A DNA stretch of 64,000 bases from Simplicispira psychrophila DSM 11588 (GCF_000688255.1 NZ_JHYS01000010.1:1-64000), one strand, 5' to 3'; shown: positions 43,713 through 52,151, numbered from the stretch's first letter. The notes: generated by a model not told the origin, from the letters alone. Numbers and translations are program-made.

Positions 43713-46102
43713 ATGCTCCTGCCATGACGATAGCCGCCTCGACCTCCAACGCCCCTTCGTTTCATACCAGTCTGGCCCAGCTGTTTGAACAGGCTCAAAT
43801 TCGGGCTATAGAAATCCCGCTTATCCAGCGCGACTACGCCCAAGGACGCCACAGCGTGCAGGTGGAGGAAATCCGCAAGCGTTTCATCGATAGCATGTAT
43901 GCCGCACTAGAGAGCCAAAACGGTATTGACTTGGATTTTGTATTTGGCGATGTGGTGGACGGCACTCTGTACCCTCTGGATGGCCAGCAACGCCTAACCA
44001 CCCTCTTTTTGCTGCACTGCTATCTGGCGTGGCACATCCCCGAAACCAAGAATATCAAGCAGTCTTGGCACGCCTTTAGCTACTCCACCCGCCCCGGCGG
44101 ACGGGAGTTCTGCCAGTTTCTGACCAATTGCCGTCCCGACATGGAGCAAACCACAATATCTGAGTGGCTGAAAGACCAGACCCGCTATCTGAAAGACCAG
44201 ACTCGCTATTTGCCCACTTGGAAGCACGACCCCACCATCCAAGGCATGCTGGTGATGTTGGACGCATTGCACCAGCGCTACAGCAATTCACCACCGGAAA
44301 GGCGGTACGCACACTGGGAGCGGCTGATCCATCCCACCCACGCCGCAATTCGCTTTCACTTGCTACCCGTTCAGGCGCAAAGCCAAGACACCACCCTGTA
44401 CGTGAAGATGAACTCACGGGGCAGGCCGCTGACTGATTTTGAAAACTTCAAAGCCGAACTGGAAGCACTGATGCGCGCCAATCCAGCTATCCCCAAGGAG
44501 ATGCAGGTCGGTTTTTCGCACAAAATCGACACCGATTGGACGGATCTTTTCTGGTCTTATCGAGGAAAAAGCCAAGCGATAGACGAAAAATTTATGCGCT
44601 ACTTTCGCTTTCTTGCTGAAGTGCTGGCGTGGAAAGCAGGCTGCGACATTGATCAGTCAAAAACTGACCGACAAGCGCTGACCGACTTGGCTGAATACCT
44701 CTTGAGTAACAAGGCTGCACAGGCCAGTACGCATACAGACTGGATGGTGCAAGCACTGGATATTTGGATAGAAGCTGATGCCAGCGGAATTAACCGTCGC
44801 CGCGCTATCGAGCCTATGTTCAAGCAGCTCTTTAGTCGTGCTGAGGCATCTGCTACTCAACCCTTGCGCGTTTTCAATTTCAAAGATTTTGATGAGTCTC
44901 GCATTGGTGTGGATATGCTGCACGCCTGCTGCGAGATGTATGGCACCCGCACCTGGACTCTGGCGCACACCTTGCTTTTTTACGGTGTGCTGTGCGGCTA
45001 CATAGCATCAATGCCTACGGAGGATTTCCAGCAGCGTCTGCGTCTACTGCGCAATCTGACGGAGGCATCACGGGCCGAAATTCGTGCTGGTTGGCCCAAT
45101 AACATGCCAAGTTTGCTTGCTGAAGTGGAAAGCGTCATGGCTGGAGGGCTGCTCGATGACATCAAGACCTTCAACCAAGTGCAGGTGGCTAACGAGCAGA
45201 TAAAGTGTCGCTTTTTGGCTGCCCACCCTGCACTGCAAGAAACTTTGCACCAACTGGAAGACCATGATCTGCTACGTGGCGGACTGACCGTCTTTGATTT
45301 GGATCCAGGGCAGGCAGGTACCATCTTTGAGCGCCGCGCTACACAATTCCCCCTGCTTTTCGCATCACCCTACAGCCAAGTCACCGCCGCACTGCTAACC
45401 AAAGGCCACGAAGGCCGTGGCCGGTCGCGCAATGCTGGCTATCGTCTTGCCTACTTGGGTGCTCCTCAGCAACGAGACCCATGGGAAAACCTATTTCGTG
45501 CCAGAAAAGGGGAGGATCATCCAACCTGCGCGCCTTTAATGGCTTTGCTGGACGACTTGGCTTTTGGAAAGACGCTGGAATTTGTCATAAACGATTTTTT
45601 AAACAACCTAGCCGTACCAAAAGACTGGCGCTACTACATGGTGAAGTACGAAGCGATGCGCCAAGGCTATTTAGGCAATCACGTCATCGGCCCTGGTGCT
45701 GGTTATGCAATGTGCATGCTCCAAGGTACTTCCTGTGATTTGCGTGGTTACCACTTTGATAGCTACCTTTTGGTCTTGACTGAGTTGGCAGGCCTGACTG
45801 CAGAGCAGATTGGCAATGACGATTGGCCTCGCTGTTTTACTGGCGATGGAACTGATGCACGCCACCTTAAGTTGCGCAAAAGTGGGATCAAGATTCAGTG
45901 CGTGGACGCCGGATGGCAGTTCAGTAACCTCCCGGCAGATGCCCAACAACGCCTAGTATTTGAGAGCGTAGTAAGTAAGCACCCCGGCTATCAAATTCAA
46001 AATTTGCTACACGCTGTACAGCAAAAAAATGGCATTGACACTGAAGACCGACTTGCGCTGGGTGCGCAACTGCTGCGAGAGCTGACAGTAGCAGGGCTCT
46101 AA
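43709..46102 (+). CDS. DUF262 partner protein without HNH end
   Basis: 797 residues. N-terminal DUF262 with IPLIQRDYAQGR (36-47) and DGQQRLTTLF (91-100); later VKMNSRGRPLTDFENFKAEL, the second conserved block of DUF262 proteins. The long C-terminal part shows no EHI..Q / N..LSN HNH pattern, so the nuclease function would be supplied by the upstream gene; this protein could be the sensor or NTPase half. It overlaps that gene by 4 bases. A 21-bp tandem duplication encodes KDQTRYL twice (residues 155-168). AT-rich like its partner. It ends 24 bases before a converging housekeeping gene. Confidence 0.85.
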   Translation: MNAPAMTIAASTSNAPSFHTSLAQLFEQAQIRAIEIPLIQRDYAQGRHSVQVEEIRKRFIDSMYAALESQNGIDLDFVFGDVVDGTLYPLDGQQRLTTLFLLHCYLAWHIPETKNIKQSWHAFSYSTRPGGREFCQFLTNCRPDMEQTTISEWLKDQTRYLKDQTRYLPTWKHDPTIQGMLVMLDALHQRYSNSPPERRYAHWERLIHPTHAAIRFHLLPVQAQSQDTTLYVKMNSRGRPLTDFENFKAELEALMRANPAIPKEMQVGFSHKIDTDWTDLFWSYRGKSQAIDEKFMRYFRFLAEVLAWKAGCDIDQSKTDRQALTDLAEYLLSNKAAQASTHTDWMVQALDIWIEADASGINRRRAIEPMFKQLFSRAEASATQPLRVFNFKDFDESRIGVDMLHACCEMYGTRTWTLAHTLLFYGVLCGYIASMPTEDFQQRLRLLRNLTEASRAEIRAGWPNNMPSLLAEVESVMAGGLLDDIKTFNQVQVANEQIKCRFLAAHPALQETLHQLEDHDLLRGGLTVFDLDPGQAGTIFERRATQFPLLFASPYSQVTAALLTKGHEGRGRSRNAGYRLAYLGAPQQRDPWENLFRARKGEDHPTCAPLMALLDDLAFGKTLEFVINDFLNNLAVPKDWRYYMVKYEAMRQGYLGNHVIGPGAGYAMCMLQGTSCDLRGYHFDSYLLVLTELAGLTAEQIGNDDWPRCFTGDGTDARHLKLRKSGIKIQCVDAGWQFSNLPADAQQRLVFESVVSKHPGYQIQNLLHAVQQKNGIDTEDRLALGAQLLRELTVAGL
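44168..44209 (+). repeat. in-frame 21-bp tandem duplication in DUF262 gene
   Basis: Two 21-base units (44168-44188 and 44189-44209) differ at one base (acc versus act) and encode KDQTRYL-type heptads back to back. Being a multiple of three it leaves the frame intact and may vary in copy number between strains. Confidence 0.92.
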
Positions 46103-46126
46103 TTTTGATTTTTAGCAGCATTGCCC

Positions 46127-46354
46127 TCAGCGCCGGCGCAGGATGTGGATGAACTCCTTGCCCACCGTCTGCTGCTCCACCAGCTCGTTGCCGGTCTGTT
46201 TGGCAAACGCCTGAAAATCGCGCAGCGAGCCGTTATCGGTCGCCACCACCTTGAGCAACTGGCCGCTCTCCATGCCGGCCAGCGCTTTTTTGGCTTTCAA
46301 AATAGGCAGCGGGCAGTTCAGCCCGCGCGTGTCAACTTCGGTGTGGATGTCCAT
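46127..46354 (-). CDS. TusA-family sulfur carrier
   Basis: 75 residues. The family signature is the persulfide Cys in TRGLNCPLPILKAKKAL (CPxP, about residue 14), with the two-layer fold seen in GQLLKVVATDNGSLRDFQAFAKQTGN. TusA-like proteins pass sulfur for tRNA thiolation, molybdenum cofactor or oxidation pathways. No other sulfur-relay gene is next to it apart from cysM about 700 bases upstream on the same strand. 17 bases separate it from the NUDIX gene, so they may be co-transcribed. Confidence 0.9.
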   Translation of the reverse strand: MDIHTEVDTRGLNCPLPILKAKKALAGMESGQLLKVVATDNGSLRDFQAFAKQTGNELVEQQTVGKEFIHILRRR

Positions 46355-46371
46355 GGGGTGTTCTTCAATCT

Positions 46372-46938
46372 TCAGTCTTTAAGGTCTGCATTCTCGGTGC
46401 GGAAAAAATCCACAAACTCTGGCTCAATGCCGCGTCCGCGCAACCAATCGGCCAGCGCGTAGCCGGTGCCCGCCGGCCAGCATTGCAAGCGCTCGGGCCG
46501 CACCAAGCGGTAATCGACCAGCTCGGGCGACAGCTGCACGGTGCCGCGGGCCAACGTGTGGAAGGCAATGATGACTTGGTTCATGCGCTGGAAGTCGTAG
46601 ACGCCAATCAGTTGCAGCGCGCTGATGTCCACGTCCAGGCTGGTTTCTTCCTTGATCTCGCGCGCAATGCCCTCTTGCGGCGTTTCGCCCGCTTCCATGA
46701 AGCCGGTGATCAGGCCAAACGCTGGCATCTTCCAAGCGGCATTGCGCGCCAGCAGAATGCGCCCGTCCAACTCGACCACCGCCGCCAGCACCGGCGTCGG
46801 GTTGTTCCAGTGCGTCCAACCACAGGCCGGGCAGCGCAGGCGCTCGACATCGCCGCTGTCCTCGGCCTGCGTGATCAGCGCCAACGGCGTGGCGCAGTGG
46901 GTGCAAAAGCGGGTTTGGTAAGCTAAAGCGTCATTCAT
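46372..46938 (-). CDS. NUDIX hydrolase with N-terminal zinc ribbon
   Basis: 188 residues. A zinc ribbon comes first (FCTHCATPL and RCPACGW, two CxxC pairs), then the NUDIX box GFMEAGETPQEGIAREIKEE, which is complete except that Ser replaces the usual Gly near its end (EETSLD). The zinc ribbon plus NUDIX order recalls NudC-type NAD(H)/NAD-cap pyrophosphatases, but the protein is shorter and lacks the N-terminal domain of NudC, so the substrate is open. A dispersed repeat begins five bases upstream of its start codon. Confidence 0.88.
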   Translation of the reverse strand: MNDALAYQTRFCTHCATPLALITQAEDSGDVERLRCPACGWTHWNNPTPVLAAVVELDGRILLARNAAWKMPAFGLITGFMEAGETPQEGIAREIKEETSLDVDISALQLIGVYDFQRMNQVIIAFHTLARGTVQLSPELVDYRLVRPERLQCWPAGTGYALADWLRGRGIEPEFVDFFRTENADLKD

Positions 46939-46942
46939 ATAC

Positions 46943-47001
46943 TATGAATTTAATAGCTGTTAGCGCATATATCTAAAGGGCTAGAGGCATATTTGGCCAT
47001 T
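46943..47001 (+). repeat. dispersed ~60-bp repeat, NUDIX-cysM intergenic copy
   Basis: Reads tatgaatttaatagctgtta, then gcgcatatatctaaagggct and agaggcatatttggcc. This is the best-preserved copy and resembles a repeat I recall from Comamonadaceae genomes. It fills almost the whole gap between the NUDIX start and the cysM stop, so cysM to NUDIX read-through would transcribe it. Confidence 0.85.
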
Positions 47002-47012
47002 ATTTATCCGTT

Positions 47013-47915
47013 TTACATCGGAAACACGCCAGTAGACAAATACCGGTCACCCCGGTCGCAAACCACAAACACAATGTGCGCATCGTGCTCGCGCAGCGCA
47101 ATCTGCTGCGCCACCCAGCAGGCGCCGGCGGCCGAAATGCCGGCAAAAATCCCTTCCTCGCGCGCCAGACGCCGGCACATGTCCTCGGCGTCGTCTTGGC
47201 TGACCAGCATCAGCTCATCGACCGCGCGCGGGTCGTAAATCGCCGGCATATACGCCTCGGGCCACTTTCGGATGCCCGGAATGCGCGAGCCCTCTTGCGG
47301 CTGCGCGCCAATGATCAGCACGTTGGGGTTCTTCTCTTTCAGGTAGCGCGACACGCCGGTGATGGTGCCGGTGGTGCCCATCGCCGAGACAAAGTGCGTG
47401 ATGCGCCCGCCAGTCTGCTCCCACAATTCGGGGCCGGTGGTCTCGTAATGGATGCGCGGGTTGTCGGGGTTGGCAAACTGGTCGAGCACCCGGCCCTTGC
47501 CCTGCTTGACCATGCTCAGCGCCAAGTCACGCGCGTATTCCATACCGCCGCTTTTGGGTGTCAGCACCAGCTCGGCACCAAACGCCTTCATGGTCTGCGC
47601 GCGCTCGATGGACAAGTCCTCCGGCATCACCAGCACCATGCGATAGCCCTTGATGGCGGCGGCCATCGCCAGCGCAATGCCGGTGTTGCCAGACGTCGCT
47701 TCGATCAGCGTGTCGCCGGGGGCAATTTCGCCGCGCTCCTCGGCGCGGCGGATCATCGCCAGCGCCGGACGGTCTTTGACCGAGCCCGCCGGATTGTTGC
47801 CCTCCAGCTTGCCCAAAATCACATTGCCACGCGCCGCGTTGTCTTGCGCACCAATGCGTTGCAGCGCCACCAAGGGCGTGGCACCGACAGTATCTTCAAT
47901 CGTCTGATATTTCAT
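47013..47915 (-). CDS. cysM: cysteine synthase B (O-acetylserine sulfhydrylase)
   Basis: 300 residues. PLP-dependent fold II: Lys47 in NPAGSVKDRP binds PLP, TSGNTGIALAM (about 79-89) holds the cofactor phosphate and substrate, and SAMGTTGTITG is the glycine-rich loop. Length and the ending FVVCDRGDRYLSTGVFP match CysM rather than CysK. It makes cysteine from O-acetylserine and sulfide or thiosulfate. It reads away from the tRNA-Leu gene located 38 bases from its start. Confidence 0.95.
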   Translation of the reverse strand: MKYQTIEDTVGATPLVALQRIGAQDNAARGNVILGKLEGNNPAGSVKDRPALAMIRRAEERGEIAPGDTLIEATSGNTGIALAMAAAIKGYRMVLVMPEDLSIERAQTMKAFGAELVLTPKSGGMEYARDLALSMVKQGKGRVLDQFANPDNPRIHYETTGPELWEQTGGRITHFVSAMGTTGTITGVSRYLKEKNPNVLIIGAQPQEGSRIPGIRKWPEAYMPAIYDPRAVDELMLVSQDDAEDMCRRLAREEGIFAGISAAGACWVAQQIALREHDAHIVFVVCDRGDRYLSTGVFPM

Positions 47916-47953
47916 GCGCGTACTGTGCCATAATTCGCGTCTTCACAAATACC

Positions 47954-48038
47954 GCCCGGGTGGTGAAATTGGTAGACGCAGGGGACTCAAAATCCCCCTC
48001 CGAAAGGAGTGCCGGTTCGATTCCGGCCCCGGGCACCA
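47954..48038 (+). tRNA. tRNA-Leu (anticodon CAA)
   Basis: 85 bases including the encoded CCA end. Acceptor stem gcccggg/cccgggc, D-arm with tggtgaaattggtagacgca, anticodon stem gggga/tccc c with loop ctcaaaa, so the anticodon is CAA (decodes UUG). A long variable arm (ctccgaaaggagtg) confirms the leucine type II structure, and gttcgattc is the T loop. A terminator follows. The 3' ends of leucine tRNA genes are common integration sites; see the findings. Confidence 0.97.
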
Positions 48039-48070
48039 TCTGATACTCCCAGATAGCATCAAGACGGATC

Positions 48071-48108
48071 AAACCCGCTACATCTCATAGGTGTAGCGGG
48101 TTTTTCTT
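48071..48108 (+). terminator. rho-independent terminator after tRNA-Leu
   Basis: Stem aaacccgctaca (48071-48082) pairs with tgtagcgggttt (48092-48103) around a 9-base loop and is followed by a run of T with one C (tttttctttg). Placed 33 bases after the tRNA 3' end. Confidence 0.9.
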
Positions 48109-48212
48109 TGTCTCACGTCACCTCACTTCCCCTCACCTCGTACCATGACATACCGGCAAAGGGATCGTGATGGTCCCTCAAGTCCAAATGTTTTCCACAC
48201 TAAAGTCTTCTT

Positions 48213-48473
48213 ATGGCTACTAAAACGACGCAATCTAAAGACGCAGCAATTTCCGATGTGCTCAATCAGAACATCGAAGCTGCCGAGCAGATCAAATCTT
48301 CTGCCAACGAGTTGGTAGTAGTTCATGCCGTGCTGTCCACGAAAGTGGCAAAGCAGGGAGACGAGGTTGACTTACAGGCTGCAGTGAAGCGCACAGCAGA
48401 GATTGAGCAGCAACTGAGCCAGACCGCAGAAGCCTTAGATAGCTCGAACCAGCGACTGAGTGAGATTGATTAA
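48213..48473 (+). CDS. small helical protein of unknown function
   Basis: 86 residues, acidic, free of Trp and Cys, no signal peptide or membrane segment. Almost wholly helical with heptad-like spacing (IEAAEQIKSSANELVVVH, then AVKRTAEIEQQLSQTAEAL), so it probably forms a coiled coil. I recognise no domain; similar short helical proteins of Burkholderiales with a VVHAVL segment come to mind but I cannot confirm the match. It stands alone between the tRNA terminator and an intergenic region. Moderate confidence that it is a real gene, from coding-like composition and an ATG after a spaced agtctt stretch rather than a strong ribosome site. Confidence 0.6.
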   Translation: MATKTTQSKDAAISDVLNQNIEAAEQIKSSANELVVVHAVLSTKVAKQGDEVDLQAAVKRTAEIEQQLSQTAEALDSSNQRLSEID

Positions 48474-48736
48474 AACAAGACCACAGGGATTCTCACTAAG
48501 CAAGAAATAACAGATCAGCTCAATTGATTTTGATCTGGAGGCAACGCGGGTAGCACCCGGTTTATCTCATTCGTCAGGTGGCCGCGATCTACGACATCCG
48601 CAATTCCAATCCAGTCGTGGTCTGGAAGCCAATCAACTCACGCCCCCGCGCCATCACTCAAGATGGGCGGCGCCAGGGGTGTTTTCAAAATAAGAACCAT
48701 CGTTTTTGAATTGAAAACGTATTGGGTATAAAACAG
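48474..48736. other. non-coding region between small gene and helicase
   Basis: 263 bases, AT-richer than the flanks. I find no gene with support. A short plus-strand frame (48580-48650: VAAIYDIRNSNPVVVWKP) reads like protein but has no start or continuation and may be a gene remnant. No terminator hairpin is evident. Confidence 0.4.
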
Positions 48737-51700
48737 CTATGCCCCGCGCAACACGCTGAACTCCCGAAACCGCCGCGCGGGCAGCGGGGTTGTCAACTGC
48801 CAGACGATATTCATCGGACGGGCACCAGTGCTCTCCACCAAGTGCACCGGTCCGCAGGCAATGAACGGCGATTTGCGGTCGGCGCGGACAAATAGCTGGA
48901 AGCGCCAGCCGTTGCCGGGGCTGTTCAGGTATTGCTGACCGATGTGCGTTTCTGGCGCAGCGCTGTTCTGGCTTTGCCAGTGAAAGCGCGATGGGCTCAT
49001 GGCGTAGTCGTGATAGTTCACCGTCTCGTGGTAGCCGCTGCTTTTATCCAGCGTGACAAACATCAGTTCAATGCGCTGGGCTTTCAGGCGCAGCACGCCT
49101 TCGCGCGCGGCGGGTCGGGCGACATCCGTCAGCCAGCCGACGGCGGTTTGAATTTCGCGTGAGCTGTATTGGCCATGCAACAGCAGCGGTGTGGCTTCCA
49201 ACCCCGGCAGCGGCACCGATGGCAGGGTGCTGCGCACTTCCAACACGTCGGCGAGTTCGCGCAGTTCGGTGATGGCGTTCGGATTGCTTCCCAGGCGCGT
49301 CAGAAATGGCACGGGGCCGCCGACTTGGCTGCTGGTGCCGTCCACTTGGTAGGCCAGCATTTGCACCAGAGCGGCGTCATGGGAGCTCAAAGACGTATGG
49401 GGTGCAGCGGCGCGTTCAGCACCCAGGCGCAGGGCGTCAATCTGGTTTGGTGCGTCGCGGTGGCACAGGCTGGCAAAGCGCCGAGAAAAATAGGCTTCCT
49501 CGGGCCCTGGCTCAGACACCAGCAGGCCCGCATCGCGGCGCAGTGCGGACCAACCTGCGCGCCCGCTATCGCGGTAGATGTCGGATAGCTCCAGCCCTTG
49601 CTCGTGCAGAAATTCCGCCAAAACCGGCGGCTTACCTTGCAGCGCAGTCAGGGCCTGCAATTCGCGTTGCAGGTTGCGCCAGCCTTGGTTCACATGGCTT
49701 TTCAGATGGGCCAGCACGCGCTGGCGTACTTGGTGCTGTAGCTGGATATGGCAGCCGGCAGGCAGGGCCGAAAACTCGTGCTCCAGGCTGTCAATCAACA
49801 CGCGCCGCGATTGCCCGGTGATGCTGGAGAGCAACCGGTCGTAGCGAAATGCGGCGTTGTGCTGGCCGACAAAATCCAGCACCAAACAGCTTTCTTTGTT
49901 CGCGCTCAAGCGCAGCCCGCGGCCCAGTTGCTGCTGGAACAGCAGGGCGCTTTGCGTTGGGCGCAGCAGCAGCAAGGTGTCTACCGTCGGCAGGTCAATA
50001 CCTTCATTGAACAAATCCACGGTGACCAGCGCACACAGTTCGCCCGACTCCAGCCGCTGGCGCGTACGGGTGCGCTCGTCGCTGGCGGTGTTGCCGTGCA
50101 CGCACGCGGCGGGCAGGCCAGCGCGGCACAGAAAGTCGGCCATGAAAAGGGCGTGCTCCACCGACACGCAAAACACCAGCGCCCGGCTGGCGCGCGGGTT
50201 GGCGCTCAGGCGCGCCCATTCGCGCAGCACCAGCTTGGCACGCACATCGTTGTTGCTGACCAAGTTGGCGACGGCCTGCTGCTCGCCGACGCGGTTCCAC
50301 GGCACGGCAGAAAAGTCGGTCGCGTCGTCGCAGGCGTAGTACTCAAACGGTGCCAGCAGTTGCAAATCCAGCGCATCCCACAGGCGCAGTTCGACTGCCG
50401 GGCTACCGTCGGGCCGTTGGTTGAAATAGCGGTGGATCGGCTGGCCGTCGGTGCGCTCGGGCGTGGCGGTCAGGCCCAGCAAAATCGTTGGCTGGATCGC
50501 CGTGGCAAGGGCGTCGAAGCGGTGGCTGGCAATGCGGTGGCATTCGTCCATCACCACTGTGTGCCAGTAGTCCGCGCCCAAAGTGTCCAGCAGCCGGCGC
50601 GTGCTCAGCGTGTCAATAGTGGCGAAAAGGTGGTTGTGGTTGTCGGCTTGGTGGTGGCCGCTGAGCAGCTGGCCGAAGCTGCCGTCGCGCAGCACTTCGC
50701 GGTAGGTGCGCAGGGCTTGTTGCAGGATTTCGATGCGGTGCGCTACGAACAGCAGGCGCGGCGGGTGTCCCAGTTGTTGGCAGCTTCGGCGGTAGTCGAA
50801 GGCGGCCACCACGGTTTTGCCGGTGCCGGTCGCGGCCACCAGCAGGTTGCGCATGCGGCCATGGGCGCGCTCGTTGGCCAGTTGCTCCAGCATGTCTTGC
50901 TGGTAGGTTTTGGGCTGGAGCTCAAAGAACGACGTCAGGCTGCTGGACTGCCCCAACTGTCCCGACTCGCGGCCCAAGGCTTGCTCCAGCGCGGTGCGGT
51001 GCTCGGTATTGGCTGGGTCGTAATGCTCAAATTCCGGGTCTTCCCACAAGGTGTCGAAGTGCGCAATGGCGCGGGTGTAGAGCTCGCCTTGCGTGCGTTC
51101 GGTGAATTTCACCGTCCATTCCAGGCCACCGGCCAGCGCTGCGCCGGTCAGGTTGGCACTGCCGACATAAGCTGAACCAAACCCCGTAGCGCGCCGGAAT
51201 ATCCAAGCTTTGGCGTGCAACCGCGTGCGGCGTCCATCGAGTGACACACGCACTTCGCAGCCGGGCAGGCTGGCGAGTTCATGGACTGCGGCGGCGTCGG
51301 TCGCACCGATGTAGGTGGTGGTCAGCACGCGCAGCCGTACCGGTGGTTTGCCGTCAGCCCCCACAGCGGTGATGCGCGTGAGCACGTCGCGCAGCTTGCG
51401 CACGCCCGACACGGTGATGAAGCTGACCAAAATATCCACCTGCCCGACGGCGCTCAGCTCGCGGCGCAGTTCGCTCAGCAGCGACGGCGTGCCTTTGCCG
51501 GCCGTGAACAGCCACGGCGTCGCCAAGCCGGTCTGCGGCGCCTCGGGGTGTACGCCGTGGTGCAACACCGATGTCAACACGCGCGGCGGGACAGCAATCA
51601 GGTCCAGCACTTCGGCCGACTCAGGCGCCAGCCGGCGGCGCAACTCGGTCAGCAGGCCATTGACCAGCGCCAGCTGCGGCTCTATCTGGCCGCCATCTGC

Positions 51701-51865
51701 CAAGTCATTGAGCACACCGGCCAGCTGGCGGTGCAGCACTTCGGCCAAGCGTGCGCTGTCGGCAATACCAAGAGGGTGAACTTGGCTGGCCGCTGCATCC
51801 AGCGCTGTGTGCGCGCGCTCAGTGAGCAAAAGGTCATAGAAGCCCGAAGGCAGTGCACTGGTCAA
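48737..51865 (-). CDS. PLD nuclease-DEAH helicase fusion protein
   Basis: 1042 residues. Order: an N-terminal helical part, a PLD-type nuclease half-site (HAKAW about residue 217 and GSANLTGAAL about 235: HxK...N), then an SF2 helicase with Walker A ATGTGKTVVA (about 345), VMDECHRIASH, GLTATPERTDG and the motif VI block QQQLGRGLRLS, and a long C-terminal region resembling DUF3427 of similar fusions. Such PLD-helicase proteins are widespread in defence islands and beside restriction genes; the specific function is not established. Base composition is like the host genes, unlike the DUF262 pair. It reads towards the tRNA-Leu side and is not in an operon with a methylase. Confidence 0.87.
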   Translation of the reverse strand: MTSALPSGFYDLLLTERAHTALDAAASQVHPLGIADSARLAEVLHRQLAGVLNDLADGGQIEPQLALVNGLLTELRRRLAPESAEVLDLIAVPPRVLTSVLHHGVHPEAPQTGLATPWLFTAGKGTPSLLSELRRELSAVGQVDILVSFITVSGVRKLRDVLTRITAVGADGKPPVRLRVLTTTYIGATDAAAVHELASLPGCEVRVSLDGRRTRLHAKAWIFRRATGFGSAYVGSANLTGAALAGGLEWTVKFTERTQGELYTRAIAHFDTLWEDPEFEHYDPANTEHRTALEQALGRESGQLGQSSSLTSFFELQPKTYQQDMLEQLANERAHGRMRNLLVAATGTGKTVVAAFDYRRSCQQLGHPPRLLFVAHRIEILQQALRTYREVLRDGSFGQLLSGHHQADNHNHLFATIDTLSTRRLLDTLGADYWHTVVMDECHRIASHRFDALATAIQPTILLGLTATPERTDGQPIHRYFNQRPDGSPAVELRLWDALDLQLLAPFEYYACDDATDFSAVPWNRVGEQQAVANLVSNNDVRAKLVLREWARLSANPRASRALVFCVSVEHALFMADFLCRAGLPAACVHGNTASDERTRTRQRLESGELCALVTVDLFNEGIDLPTVDTLLLLRPTQSALLFQQQLGRGLRLSANKESCLVLDFVGQHNAAFRYDRLLSSITGQSRRVLIDSLEHEFSALPAGCHIQLQHQVRQRVLAHLKSHVNQGWRNLQRELQALTALQGKPPVLAEFLHEQGLELSDIYRDSGRAGWSALRRDAGLLVSEPGPEEAYFSRRFASLCHRDAPNQIDALRLGAERAAAPHTSLSSHDAALVQMLAYQVDGTSSQVGGPVPFLTRLGSNPNAITELRELADVLEVRSTLPSVPLPGLEATPLLLHGQYSSREIQTAVGWLTDVARPAAREGVLRLKAQRIELMFVTLDKSSGYHETVNYHDYAMSPSRFHWQSQNSAAPETHIGQQYLNSPGNGWRFQLFVRADRKSPFIACGPVHLVESTGARPMNIVWQLTTPLPARRFREFSVLRGA

Positions 51866-52151
51866 TCTCTACTCCTGCGGGCGATGGGGGTTACGGATGT
51901 TACGCAGTCCCTTCAATCATCTGCATTGGCGGCAGAACAAAATATGGGTCAAATCAGCCTCTAAGCCATACCCAACTTGCGCTCATAGCTATCAAATACA
52001 AAGTAAACACAGCCTCTCTGATTACGCCTTGCCAGCGCCGCGAGGGGCGGCGTTGTCCTACCCGGTTTCGGCTCCTTGGGTAGAAGACTGGCGGCGCACT
52101 GGGGCGTAGCGTGGAGAACCCTCCCCGCTTGCACGCTGTGCGCTCCACGCC
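51866..52151. other. intergenic region with dispersed repeat
   Basis: 286 bases between the divergent helicase and GH94 genes, so it must hold a promoter for each, though I cannot point to clear boxes. It contains a dispersed repeat copy at 51946-52003. A short imperfect symmetric stretch lies around 52035-52070. No gene is supported. Confidence 0.45.
51946..52003 (-). repeat. dispersed ~60-bp repeat, helicase-GH94 intergenic copy
   Basis: On the plus strand it reads gggtcaaatcagcctctaag, then ccatacccaacttgcgctca and tagctatcaaatacaaag, the reverse orientation of the copies at 40879 and 46943. Confidence 0.8.

Noticed and set aside
48123-48326. Minus-strand 67-codon frame after tRNA-Leu
   Set aside because: No ribosome site, overlaps the plus-strand 86-residue gene and shows no protein-like pattern.
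49748-51175. Plus-strand open frame of 475 codons opposite the PLD-helicase gene
   Set aside because: Antisense shadow: high-GC genes leave long open frames on the opposite strand. The translation is low-complexity Gln/Ala/Val-rich, while the minus strand encodes clear helicase motifs.
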